DNA of 64,000 bases from Rhynchopus sp. YZ270_cl-10 (Eukaryota; Euglenozoa; Diplonemea; Diplonemida; Diplonemidae). Location: the NCBI GenBank assembly GCA_964035575.1, contig OZ037916.1, positions 992,001-1,056,000 on the forward strand. The letters are read 5' to 3'. This document shows positions 1 to 10,985 of this stretch, piece after piece; within the stretch, counting starts at the first letter, position 1; every line of letters starts with the position of its first letter. The notes beneath the pieces are model-generated. The model was not told the origin of the DNA. It did not search any database and saw nothing but the letters and a program-made list of their open reading frames with translations. A program made the translations under genes and the position numbers.

Positions 1-408
1 GCGTATTGCAGTAATATGAATATCACCACAGAATATTTATTACACACTTTACGCACAAAAAATCGTGCGGAGCCAAAAGGGTTTCCTATTGATAAATAAA
101 GAGGGTACAGTTGTGATTGTCTTTTAGTCACACTAACCACACAGATTATCAAGAACGAAATGTTTTTTTTTTTTTTTTTTTTGGCACAAAAAAAAAAAAA
201 TTAACGAAAGTGGAGATTGCACAACTGTGGCAACACAACCCGAAGCAAGCCTGCGTCGTATTTGCTCTTACCTTTACACATTAGTGGTAGTTTTGTTTCT
301 TTTCTTCTTCTGGACCCATTTTTTTTTCGAAGTATCCTTTTGAAGGTGCTTGCACACGACTTATTGTTGATTTTCAGATGAAGAAAAAGGAGCGAACTAC
401 ACAAACTG

Positions 409-512
409 ATACAGTCGTCCACCAAACGTTGGTGGGGGTATTAACTTGGTGGATTTGGGGTCGGGGAAAACGGTGGGTTTTTACCCCACCAACGTTAGGT
501 GGATGACTGTAT
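409..512. mobile_element. Small inverted-repeat (MITE-like) element
   Basis: Sequence beginning ATACAGTCGTCCACC at 409 recurs in reverse complement ending at 512. The matching ends are about 31 bp with three differences, and both contain AACGTTGGTGGGG. Only about 40 bp of unique sequence lies between them, so the piece could fold into one hairpin. No target duplication is obvious and no second copy was seen. A non-autonomous DNA transposon relic is the likely explanation. Confidence 0.55.
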
Positions 513-1310
513 TTTTTTTTTTTTTTTATACCATCTATTCAGTAGAATAGTTAGTATATGAAACAATTTTTTGTAATAGATGTGGCACTCAAATCAAGAG
601 GGAGAGAGAGAGGGGTCACATATTACAATATTTTTTTCTTTTGCGCACCACACAAAGTGTTATTGGAAACTGAAGCATATTTTAAAAAAACCCAACAGTA
701 TAGTAACAGGATCTGTCTTTTATGATTCCTTTTGAATCCTCCCCTTCATCCATTATACCATACGCCACTTAAGGCAAAGAACCTAAATGGCTGGTCAACG
801 AAAAAGAGGGGGAGTAAGGACAGCTCAGTTGGTAACAATGTTGTGTTTTTGGTTTCCCCTCTTCTTTTAACAATGAAGTGCGCATCTGTTCTGCGGGGGA
901 ACCAGAGTGCCCTGCGTCCGTCGATTTGAAATGATGAGGCGTTGTTTGCGCTTTTAACTGCCCCTTTCTTCTTCTTGTATTCTTCGTCGTTATCAATTCC
1001 CAAGAACGAAAAAAAAAGAAAAATATGGGCACAAGAGGAGGCTTGAACACCGTAATCGTAAAAAAAAATTATCGACCATACTAATTGTACCGTTTTACCC
1101 ATGACACTACTGGGCACAACTAGCACCATACTCACCTGAGCTGTGCCTATATTAGGCACAATTCCAGTACAGTTTCAGCACAAGTACACACAACTAACCA
1201 CAACTAACCACAATTACACCACAATTACACACAATTACACCGAAATTACGCTGGGGAAAAATGGTACACCACCCTACAGGGAAGCATGCCACCACATGTA
1301 AGTGACCTCT

Positions 1311-1435
1311 GTACTGTACTGTACTGTACTGTACTGTACTGTACTGTACTGTACTGTACTGTACTGTACTGTACTGTACTGTACTGTACTGTACTGTACT
1401 GTACTGTACTGTACTGTACTGTACTGTACTGTACT
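1311..1435. repeat. Perfect tandem array, 25 x GTACT
   Basis: The pentamer GTACT repeats 25 times without a visible error. It is followed, after 11 bases, by the 9-bp array at 1447. Both units contain TACTGT across the unit junction, so the two arrays may have a common origin by slippage. Confidence 0.95.
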
Positions 1436-1446
1436 CCCAATCCCCC

Positions 1447-1878
1447 GTGTATACTGTGTATACTGTGTATACTGTGTATACTGTGTATACTGTGTATACT
1501 GTGTATACTGTGTATACTGTGTATACTGTGTATACTGTGTATACTGTGTATACTGTGTATACTGTGTATACTGTGTATACTGTGTATACTGTGTATACTG
1601 TGTATACTGTGTATACTGTGTATACTGTGTATACTGTGTATACTGTGTATACTGTGTATACTGTGTATACTGTGTATACTGTGTATACTGTGTATACTGT
1701 GTATACTGTGTATACTGTGTATACTGTGTATACTGTGTATACTGTGTATACTGTGTATACTGTGTATACTGTGTATACTGTGTATACTGTGTATACTGTG
1801 TATACTGTGTATACTGTGTATACTGTGTATACTGTGTATACTGTGTATACTGTGTATACTGTGTATACTGTGTATACT
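1447..1878. repeat. Perfect tandem array, 48 x GTGTATACT
   Basis: The 9-mer GTGTATACT repeats 48 times (432 bp) with no visible change. Each unit contains the palindrome GTATAC. Because 9 is a multiple of 3 and the unit lacks stops in several frames, it creates long artificial frames (Val-Tyr-Thr and similar tripeptides) on both strands. The lack of divergence suggests recent expansion or ongoing homogenisation. Confidence 0.95.
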
Positions 1879-2684
1879 GCGGAATTGACCAACAACGAGA
1901 ACGTGTCCATTTCGGCAAATTGACCCCATCACTGGCCGGACGGATTCCGGCGTTTAAAAGATTCACCAACGAAAACAATTTTTTTTCAACACGTGAATGC
2001 CCCCCTAACCGGCATGACAACTGGTAGAAACGCGGGGAATCGGTTATGCAGCCACGCCAAAAAAAAGTGCAATATTAAGAGAAATGTTATCAAAGTCTTG
2101 TTGGCCGACCTTCAGCATTATTGGGCACTAAATTTAAGATAAGAGAGCAGGAGAAACATGCAGAAAACAAAAAAATCCGTTTTTGCACACTTACACACAC
2201 GTGCCCACAAGTACCAACACTTACGCACACTTACGTACACTTACGCAGAACTGAGCAGAACTGACCAAAACTGAGCACAATCACGCCACAATTACACCAC
2301 AATTACAGCACAATTACAGCGGCCCAAAACGGTACACTAATGTTCGATCTTTTCAGGATTTTTTTCTGGGAGTTGGCGACCTTTGTTACAGTCGAACATT
2401 TTTTTTTTTTTTTTTTGATTCCGGTACCTATTTATTGGTGTGATGTAAAAGTAGCGGCCCGTAAGTTGCTTTTCCCAATATTGTTTTAACTGCCCAAGCG
2501 AAGCGAAGGCAACACCAGCATGGGAAAAGCAAAACGGTCAATATTTAATTTAATCCACGCCAATAAAAAAAACCCCTCTTTTTTTGCCCATATCTTCTTT
2601 TGCCAACGTAGGGATGATCGACAACATATTTTTTTTTGTTTTGTGCGTTTTTTCTTTTTTTATGCTTCCTCTTCTTTTGTAAAG

Positions 2685-2795
2685 TACCGTATTCGTACAA
2701 AAAAATATCGACCGTAATAATGTTCGACATTTTTCAGGATTTTTTCTGGAAGTTTGTTCGATTTTTTTTACGGTCGATACTTTACGAATACGGTA
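2685..2795. mobile_element. Foldback MITE, TACCGTATTCG family, copy 1
   Basis: The ends TACCGTATTCGTA and its reverse complement enclose a second inverted pair (CGACCGTAA / TTACGGTCG) around a core containing TCAGGATTTTTTCTGGAAG. The whole 111 bp is nearly one palindrome. Related copies lie at 20782-20884 and 53144-53247, and a decayed fragment at about 2336-2400. Confidence 0.75.
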
Positions 2796-3180
2796 TATTA
2801 AACTAACTTTTGGGGTTTTTGCGTGTTTAAAACAAGCCGAAAGCCAACCCGCTCTTACCAGGCCGGGTGGGGTAGGAACGGGCTTCACACCTTCTGATCC
2901 AGTGACTGCCCGCTATTAGGATTTTATCCAGTACCTCTCACTCTGAGCAACACCGAAGTATTTTCAAGAGGTAGGTATCTGGCATCCTTAGTCCCTCCCC
3001 TCATAGCGGTGTTAAGTATATTTCCAGTAATACGAAAGTGTTATGGAATTTCTTTTTGTATTGTTGTGTCTTTCTTTTCAACTTCTCTTTTTTTATTGTT
3101 TTGTGTCATCAGTACTCCCTTCTTAAGACGATGCTGGTGGACAAAAACTCCGTCTTTCGAAAATAATATTATATTTATGT

Positions 3181-3355
3181 TACCTCATAAAAGGAGGAAA
3201 TATAAACAAAGCATTTTGAACACACTTTCGCGGTTCTAGGGACGGAACCGCGCTGCAGAGCCACTCCTCACCCAAACAGGTCGAGGTGTGTGCGTTTCAC
3301 CACAACCCCTTCTCCCATGGGGTTTTATCGTGTGATGAGTGCTAAGTTTCTATTT
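3181..3355 (+). repeat. Structured dispersed repeat R1, copy A
   Basis: About 175 bp shared with 40478-40656 and 52602-52773. It begins ACCTCAT and ends GTTTCTATTT. It contains a near-perfect hairpin (CGCGGTTC, loop, GAACCGCG) and later the words CCCATGGG and GTGTGATGAGTG. No reading frame is shared among copies, so it behaves like a SINE or a small structured RNA gene. Whether it is transcribed is unknown. Confidence 0.7.
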
Positions 3356-4334
3356 ATCTTGGTGGAAGTAAAAAAAAAAAGTTTGGGTACATTTAGTCAC
3401 CCTATTATACCTTCTATTCAGTAGAATAGTTAGTATATGAAACAATATTTATCTTCCTTCGGCCAGGTGGGTTACGCGTCTGTTCTTGTTATTAGTCCTC
3501 AGGGAAGCACAACGAAGTATGCCTACTATATCAAAGCAAAGTTAAAAACCCCCTATGACTGAGGAAACAATAAATGCTGGGACGTGGTCGCTTTTCCTGC
3601 TATCATCACCCACCCCACTCCCATTGTATTATTTGTCCATTTTTCAGGTCAAATTTTTGAGAAAGAAACTGTAACAAAAATGCAATCCGACTAAAGCTCC
3701 TCTCCAAGGTGACTCAGTACGAGAAAGGCTTCGGTTCATCTCATAAACTATTAAAGGTACACTGTAATGAGAGAGCTTTTTGTATTTTTCAAAAGTCAAA
3801 TTTCTTTTGCACCACGATGTTGCATTCCCCCCCCTGGCTAGCCTAGAAAAAGCCCTGATAACAATCAAATTGCGATGTCCACAGTTATTCCCTCCCCCTG
3901 TTGAAAGATGGATTGCCTTGTTGCCACACATCTCATTTTTTTTTTTTTCTTTTTTTGGACAAAACTCCATCTTTCGATTGAAAATAATATCTAAATCATT
4001 TTGTTGGTTCGAAAAACCCACGGAGTGGCAATGCCTTCGCACTGTCCACTCCACCCTTCTTTTCCCTCTTTCCATTCTTTTTTGCTTCACTTTTTTTTAA
4101 AAGCCTCTTACAACAACCTCAGATCTCCCCTCTTCCTTCCGCCCTTCCACTCCTCTGCTCTCTCTTCTTTCCCCATTTTTGTTTAGCTTTGTTTTTTAAA
4201 AATTTTTAAACGTATACCAAAGAGGTTTCTTAGCAGATGGGATGCGCAAACGAAAGGCACATTCATTTTCTTTCAAATTTTCTTTGGGGGTTTCCCCCCC
4301 CCCTTTTTTAGTACCTGATGAGTTAGGGTAGTGC

Positions 4335-5105
4335 GTCCGCCGAATGAAACGGTGAGGCGTTTGCACTTTCAACTTCTCATTTCTTTAGAGGTGACTATGC
4401 AGAGGCGATGAATCTCTTTTTTTTCTTTCTTCTTTTATCACTGTTACCTACCGAGGTAGGTGTGATGCTGACTACACTGAAGTGTGCGAGATGCAGCCGA
4501 CTGCAGCCGGCACGCATGCACTATTCCAATATATAAGCAAAAAAACCTCTGTACTTCATTGGTCCCCACCAGCGAAGTCCCCCTTACAGGAGGAAGGGAG
4601 GGGGTTCGCCCTCTCCCACCAAACTACACGCGAATATGACAAAAAAAAAAAACGATAAAATGCATCCCAGAAATATAAATCGGCTTTCCCCCCCGTCTTG
4701 TTCCAACCCTCTTTACCCCAGATACTGTAGATTTAACTCTAACAGTCTTTTACGTCCTCCACAAAAAAACAGGACAAAATAACCTGAATCAGAAAGAAAG
4801 TAAAGACTGTCGACAATGGCAGTCTACACTAAACCTAAAGACTATCAAAACTCTACTCGCTAAAGCAAAATCGTAAAAAAAGCCCTTGAGATTTCAGGCT
4901 TCTTCTCACGCTGATAATGGATTTTTTATGCCTTGCGTCCGCCGATGTACGGTGAGGCGTTTTTGCACCTTACTTTGCTTTCTTTTTCTTCACATTGAGA
5001 ATGGTTTACAGTTTCCCTGTCAACCACTCCCAACGCAACACTCCGGGGGTTCGATAACCGAGTGTCGGTGCCCTACGTCCCAGAGGCGTTTTTGCACTAT
5101 CAACT
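4335..5105 (+). repeat. Cluster of R2 modules (TGCGTCC...GCGTTTGCAC)
   Basis: Copies of a dispersed module occur at about 4335-4380, 4928-4975 and 5040-5105. A full unit reads roughly: CTCTGGGGGTTCGATAACC, then GTGCCTGCGTCC, a variable centre, GAGGCGTTTGCACTATCAAC and a T tract. Other copies lie near 905, 8690, 9925, 18817, 18893, 19428, 31828, 43054, 52862, 59250 and 62512, all on the + strand. GGTTCGAT resembles a pol III B box, but no tRNA fold was found. Confidence 0.6.
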
Positions 5106-5939
5106 TCACTTTTCTTTTCATAATACGATTTCCCCCTTATTAAGCCCCCCCTTGTATTGACCTATCCACTATTGAATAGCAGCCCCTTCCCATTGTAGCC
5201 GTAGTCTAGTTGGTTGGGGGGAGCAAGGCTATTCTCTTCAGGTGGTTAAGCACAAGAGAGGGGATCTTACCACAAACAACTCTTTCTTTTTCTTCGCTTT
5301 CCTTTTTTTTTGTTTATTTTCTTCGTATACCTTTCATGACAACAAACGCGCAGGAAATCAAATGAAAAAAAAGTTCCGTTTTTTGTCTCTTTTTTCCAAC
5401 TCACCCCCCAGGTATAAAACGTAACTCAGGGGTCCAGAGGTCCAGGCCGCTTAGCACTACCCCCGCTCCCCTGAGTGGTTTGTGGTATTGGGTATTGGGT
5501 ATTGGGGACCCACAGATGGTCAAAAAGTCAATATTTGCTGTTTGGGGTGCGTGCCCACACCCTTCAAGTTCTCGCTTTTTTTGTTGTTGTTTTTGAGGAA
5601 GAGGCAGCTGTTCTCTGATTTTTTGTCGTGTTGTAAAAAGGGGGGTTTTGATCAATGTCCTACCAGTTATTACCTGACAGCTGTGCCCTGGTAGAATCGA
5701 TCAGAATGCGAGATATAGCTGCGATACCTCCCCCTCCCTCCCTCCCTCAACCATTTCCACCTACAGGTGTGCGGGATATACGTGATCACCCTACACAAAA
5801 ATTCTTCCCTCAAAAACCTTCATAGTACCTCACAGATTCCCCCAGGGTCGGTAAAGAGGGAAAGTTGGTCTGGCTTTTGGGGATCATCTTATCCAATTAA
5901 GGTGAGGCTGTCGACTGTTTATCTTTTCTCTTTTTGAGC

Positions 5940-7229
5940 ATGCAGGTTGCTGTTTTTGACCCTGCCGGCGAGTCTCGTGTCATTGATGTGCCGGAAACTG
6001 TGAAAGCCGCGGATTTTGGTGCGCTGATTGATGAAGCGTGGGGCACCTCGCTTGGGTGTTATGTGCTGCACCTTGGGGGTACGCCGTTTACAGAGGAGAG
6101 GGTTCAGGAGCTGACAGATGGAGCGCAGATGAAAATGGTTATCACCTTGGAGAAAAGCCTGCAGGCACGTGGACTCCTCACTCCTGCAGCCTTTGAACGC
6201 GCGGTGCGGGAGCAGGATGTTGGTCTATGCTCCGATATTTTAAACGCAAATTTTACCCTCGGGACAATGTTCTTCGCGAACAGCCCGCTTCTCCTTGCGG
6301 CACGCTCCGGGAATATGGAGATCCTCGACCTCATTTTGGCACACCGTGGTGCCTTAGGGGTAGCAGGGGAGATTGACAGTGTGCACAACAACCGTGCACA
6401 GCTGGCGGCTGTGGAGGCACAGCACATTGAGGTTTTGATGCGACTTCTCCGTGAAGGCGGCACTGCGCGTGGTGTTGTCTCCGCGATGTTGACGCAGAGC
6501 AGCACCTCCGGGGTGGATCTGGAGCGTGTATTAACGCATCTAGCACCGTACGTTCCCTTGCCTGGGGAGGATTTGCTGTTGAAGGCGATGGGGCGTGAGG
6601 TGGATGCAGTAGGCGCATTGCGTATGGTGGCAAAGAGCGTGCGGCACTCTGCGGGCAGCAAGGGCAGGGCGTTGATGTACGCTGTAGCGAGGAACGACGT
6701 GGTGATGGTGCGGTGTCTCGTAGACTCATGCCCAAACGGCGTTGCGGTGAACGGACGGTACGCAGTTGTACAACGTGGCCGCCTCCGCCGTGGCATGCAA
6801 GAATGCATGACACCCATGCACCTCGCCTACGCAGACGCAAAGTACTCCATGATGTCCGTCCTGCACGACCTCGGAGCCTCCCTAGAGCTCGTCACCAACG
6901 GACAAACAATGCTTTGGTCCGCCGCAAGCTGTGGTGATATGCAGATGGTGCAATGGCTCCTTGCGCACAACGCGAAAATTACAACAAAATGCCAATGTAT
7001 GTAACTCCGTTTTTTAGTCTACACACGACACTCAAACCCCACAGGGCTGCTCCCCTCCGAGCAGGCTGCACTGAAGAAGCATCACAGCATCGCAGTCCTC
7101 CTCCGCGAAAAGGAGCCCAGTGTGTGCTACGCTTTCAGCAAGCTTATGGACACTAAGATCCCTGTTGTGCCCTCACTTCCCCCGCTTCGCAGAGCCCCAC
7201 GGAGGAGGAGAGGTGCGCAGGAGGGTTAA
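5940..7229 (+). CDS. Ubiquitin-like plus ankyrin-repeat protein (2 exons)
   Basis: Exons 5940-6996 and 7045-7229 encode 413 residues. The ATG at 5940 is preferred: the frame opens with a TTG at 5934, and an AG at 5937-5938 after a pyrimidine tract fits a trans-splice acceptor. Residues 1-70 start MQVAVFD and end MKMVITL, with spacing like a ubiquitin fold; this is inference from pattern. Residues 100-370 carry degenerate ankyrin units (SPLLLAARSGNMEILDLIL; TPMHLAYADAKYSMMSVL; TMLWSAASCGDMQMVQWLL). The 48-nt intron (GTATGT...CCACAG) interrupts the last unit in phase 1; the unspliced frame stops at once. The same intron position and phase occur in the ankyrin gene at 16418, so the two are paralogues. 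Exon 2 ends in a basic tail (RRAPRRRRG). No catalytic domain is seen; a scaffold role is likely. Confidence 0.85.
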
Positions 7230-7550
7230 AAGTGGATAGTCACGCTCTGGATGATTGTGTGATTCTGACGTTTTTTCTTTCTTCATTCAGAAAGACAGAG
7301 AGACCACCTCTACTGTGGGTTTTTTCTGTATCCTGATGGGAAAGAATATCGCGGGAAATATGCAATACAGCCAGTAGAGTGTTGTTGTGGTGTTTTACGT
7401 TTAAAAACGTAGCATTCAACCCGCACATGTGAGGGTCGATCGTTGGGGATACAAAAGTTAACTTTTTTTTTTTTTTTTGAGACACACCCGCCCAGGGTAG
7501 TAGCTTGAAAGGTGCACTTTTCAAATGTTGCTGGTTTGCTGGTTTAGAAA

Positions 7551-7635
7551 AATTTTTTCCCCGGTTGAAAGCGGTCGTCGCGCGCTTCGCGCGCGCCTCC
7601 CTGCCAACCACTAAGTGGAGAGGCAAAGGGTAAAT
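7551..7635 (+). repeat. CG-rich hairpin module R7, copy 1
   Basis: About 85 bp shared with 20997-21085. It contains GCGGTCGTCGCGCGCTTCG followed by CGCGCGCCTCCCTGC and ends near GTGGAGAGGC. GCGCGC-TTC-GCGCGC forms a tight hairpin. The module is strikingly GC-rich against the AT-rich spacer. Its function is unknown. Confidence 0.6.
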
Positions 7636-7794
7636 TTTGCGAGACAACAAAGAAAATGGAATATAATCCTGTGTGTACGGCGCTTGGTCTTGCACCTTCC
7701 ACTAACCGTACGAAGTCAATACGTCTTCCAGAAGCAGGGGCCGTTGCAACGGTGGGTCATTTTGAAAAAATAGTCAACTTTTTGCAGCTTTGGT

Positions 7795-7960
7795 CAAGTT
7801 GCATTTGCGGCTGCAAAATGCAAGGGGATTCCCTAAGACATTGTAAACTCTATTTTTTGCGGAGCAAAAAATTAATATAAAGTGGCGCCGCAGGCGAAAA
7901 AAAAATTAGGACATAGTGCAAAACATGCAGCTTTTTACACCACAGAGTCACTTAATGAAC
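7795..7960 (-). repeat. R8 module, inverted partner of 10815-10985
   Basis: Its reverse complement matches 10815-10985 over about 160 bp, through GCCTGCGGCGCCAT, a GGTGTAAAA/TTTACACC hairpin and GGGGATTCCC. Further copies lie at 36112-36240 (+) and, shortened, at 60120-60187 (+). No shared protein frame was found. Confidence 0.6.
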
Positions 7961-10045
7961 CCTTTTTAGGGGTTCGCTTACGTGTGAGGCTTTCTTCTGT
8001 GAGTGGGAAAGTGGTGCGGGGGAGGCGAAAAACTGAATCCCGAATCCCACTTTTTTTTTTTTTTTTTCCCCAAACCAGTAAACCAGCTCGTTCTGGTTTT
8101 GAAACCAGTAAAAGTACCCAAGCTATTTCCCTGCACCCGCCTGTAGACCGGCCGTCGATGCATGGGGGTCAAGTTAATATTAACTAGATCCCCTCGTTAT
8201 CATTTTTTGATTGTTGCTACCCTTGTAGGGGTTTAGTTATATTGTTTGGGTAACTAGGTCGTGTACAGCGCAGACCTGATTACCCTGTGTCTTCAATGAT
8301 TCCCGTTCATCTGATGAGAAGGGGAGGGTATCAGATTAAAAACCATGAAATGGATGTAGGTTTGGGTGTGGTCATCACTGGGTTTGTATTTTTGACTCAT
8401 TTTTACTGCTGTTCTCTTTTCTCTTTCCCTCCTGATGCACAGTTTCTACGCTTTTTTTGGTGTGCAGAACAGTTGACGTGCGACACAGCTCGTTTTTTTT
8501 GTCGTTGTTGACAGGTGTCTCGTATCCCCAGATATCTAGAGGATACCTTTTCACTGTCAGCTTCGTGTTTTTGTTGTGGGATGTTCGGGTGCGCCACAAA
8601 AAGGCTTCTGCAGGCGCAAGGAAACGCACCCATAATATCTTTCACAGGTCGCCTTCAGCTTTTTTAAAAAAAAATGATAAATGAAGTGCTCTCTGGGGTT
8701 CGATAAACCCGCGGAGAACCAGTGCCTGCGTCCGCCGGTGTCCGGTGAGAACGTTTGCGCTTTAGACTTCTCTAGTTTTTTGTTTTTGTTTTTATAAAGT
8801 AAGCACCCCGTTCCCCCCCCCGACTATCGGTTGGTCAAGCATGCATTGTTGTCAATACAGCAAAACCGCTTCACCAACATTTCTTGTCGTCCCCTTCCCA
8901 TATATACCCTATATCAGGCATTTTGTTGTTGTCTTTTTCCCCCTCTTCCAGATGTGTGCACGAGAGGCACATTCATCTTACAAGGGGGTTTTTTATTTTG
9001 TCAACCCTCTTTCCTCTAGTATCCACCTGATTTTTACTCCCGTATTGTACCGTATAGGGCCGTTATGGACCGTATTCGCGCCTGTACGCTCCTGTACGCG
9101 GCTTTTTCGCGCCTTTTCGCGGGGTAAAAATCAGGTGGACCATCCTATGTAGTTCCTTTTATAGAAAACTTGAAACCCGTCTTTTTGAAAACTTGGTTTC
9201 GTTTTAGTGGAGACTCCCTAGACACTCTAGGACGCGCTATGCTACCTTTTTTATTCTCCAAGTGGAGTGTGTGTCACGAGAACAGCACATTCATCCTACC
9301 GATGTTTTTTTAAAATTTTTTTGTTTTTTCTTGATGATGGTGAAGATGTGTGTCACAAGAGAGTCACAATCATCTAATAAGTTTCCCTTTTTCAGCGCCT
9401 TGCATGCTTGCCCCTAACAATTTTAATTGTTTTATTATGTACCGTTTCAAACACAGCCGGACACACGCATAACGTTATATCATTTGATATGGTGTTCTAT
9501 GACAGCATTTTTTGTTGTCACTTTTCCATGGTTTTACGTTTGAACATTTCGCCCACTGTTCTTCGTTCTTCCGACGCTTTTTTCCCCTTTTGTGTTTGAC
9601 CTATGTAGAGAGGCTCAGGTTCATCTTCCCCTCTTTTTTTGTCCGTTTTATTCGGAAAACTTTGGAAACCAGATGCAAAGCACCTTGGTATCGTCTCTAA
9701 CTCCACAAACGTGGAGCGGGGCGGGCTCCCTTTAAGGATTCAAAACAGCTGGTAAAAAAATTGCCGTACTTTAGTACCCCTCCCAAATAGAACAGCCTAT
9801 CTACAGACCCTGTCTAAGGTAACTGGCAGGACCTTCCAGTTTACCGATGTGTACGAGGAGGACGTTTGCACTATCAACTACTTTTTTTTTGGTTGATTTT
9901 CCTGCATTTTGCCTTCCCTCAGAAAGTGCTCTCTGGGGGTTCGATAACCACGGAGAACCTGCGCCCGCCGGTGGACGGTGAGGCGTTTGCACTTTTTCAA
10001 CTTATTTTTCATTTTTATTTTTTTGTTACTTTTTTGTTTTGCACA

Positions 10046-10410
10046 CACGGTGGAGTCCGCCCCCCGAAAGGTGGGCTCTTTGAGGCAAACTGCACGGTGG
10101 CCAGTTTGATGTGAGAGCGTCAAAAGTGGACGAAAATACAGGTGTGTAATTGCTCTCCCGCGGGAGGGCGTCTGGGAGAAGCGTCTCCACACCCAGTGGC
10201 TACCAGACGCTCTCTCAGATTCTCTCCCAGCGGGAGAGCGTACGCTCTCCCAAAAAAAATGTCAAATTTTTGACGCTCTCCCACTCAAACTGGCCACTGT
10301 GTCATAGATGGACACTCAATCATACAATTTGCTTTTCTCAGAATCCGCTATACCGGAGTCAGGGGTGAGTCCGGTATAGACTGAGTCTGGGGCAGACGGA
10401 CTCCACCGTG
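10046..10410. mobile_element. Nested pair of inverted-repeat elements
   Basis: The outer ends are CACGGTGGAGTCCG (10046-10059) and its exact reverse complement (10397-10410). Inside lies a second element, 10093-10301, with about 33-bp ends starting CACGGTGGCCAGTTTGA and finishing GAGCGTCAAAA. Both elements begin CACGGTGG, so they may be related families. The outer element also holds a perfect 10-bp hairpin, CTATACCGGA / TCCGGTATAG (10348-10379), and the inner one several GCTCTCCC-type palindromes. No coding frame was seen. Confidence 0.65.
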
Positions 10411-10814
10411 CTTCCATAAGGTATTGGTATTGGGAACATCACCCAAACGAAAGAAAAGACATCTAACTCTCTATGAGGGGGGGGAGTCCAGGAACCTTCC
10501 TTTATCCCCTTCAGGGCACTAGCTAGGTGCTTTTTTGCGGTTTCAAAACCGCAAAAACCCGGTTTTGCGGTTTGGCGGGAAAAAAAAAAAAAAAAACGGA
10601 AAATCTCGGGGCAGAAAAAAAAAAAATGTGGGGGGGTTTTTGGGCACTGTTGGGGCCCCCTCGCCCGACCCCCAGATGGCATGATAGCACCTTAATTTTT
10701 TTCTGCTCGCTGCGCTCACGGAAGTACACCCCAAAAAAATTTCCGCTCGCTTCGCTCGCGGAGTGAACCCATATTTTTTTTTGCCTGCGGCACCATTTTC
10801 CTTTTTTTGCTTCG

Positions 10815-10985
10815 CAAAAAAAAAGGGTTTGTTGAGTGACTCTGGTGTAAAACCGGCATCTTTACACCGTACCCTAATTTTTTTTTGCCTGCGGCGCCAT
10901 TTATTATTTTACAATGTCTTCGGGAATCCCCTTGCAATTTGGACAGTTGCATTTTGCAACCGAAAATGCAATCGATTCAGGTAGA
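10815..10985 (+). repeat. R8 module (GCCTGCGGCGCC), forward copy
   Basis: The forward copy contains the hairpin GGTGTAAAA ... TTTACACC, ACCGTACC, a T tract, then GCCTGCGGCGCCATTTATT and GGGAATCCCC. It matches the reverse strand of 7795-7960 and the + strand at 36112-36240. An extra GCCTGCGGCACC fragment lies just upstream at about 10783. Confidence 0.6.

Larger units (their letters stand above)
1..5939. other. Gene-free, repeat-rich spacer
   Basis: No convincing coding region was seen on either strand. Long open frames at about 1.2-2.0 kb come only from the 5-bp and 9-bp arrays, whose units contain no stop in several frames. The rest is AT-rich sequence with T and A homopolymers, two blocks rich in CACAATTAC-type words (about 1150-1255 and 2170-2335) on either side of the arrays, several inverted-repeat relics, and copies of dispersed modules listed separately. 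Confidence 0.6.

Noticed and set aside
1194-2027. Six long open frames on both strands
   Set aside because: They are produced by stop-free 5-bp and 9-bp tandem units and have no protein-like composition.
3181-3355. 5S rRNA or U-type snRNA
   Set aside because: No recognisable 5S or snRNA signature; kept only as a structured repeat.
5934-5939. Start of the first ankyrin gene two codons earlier
   Set aside because: The upstream codon is TTG; the ATG at 5940 directly follows an acceptor-like AG.
8690-8775. tRNA gene, because of GGTTCGAT motifs in R2 modules
   Set aside because: No acceptor stem, D arm or anticodon arm can be drawn around it, and the copies vary too much.
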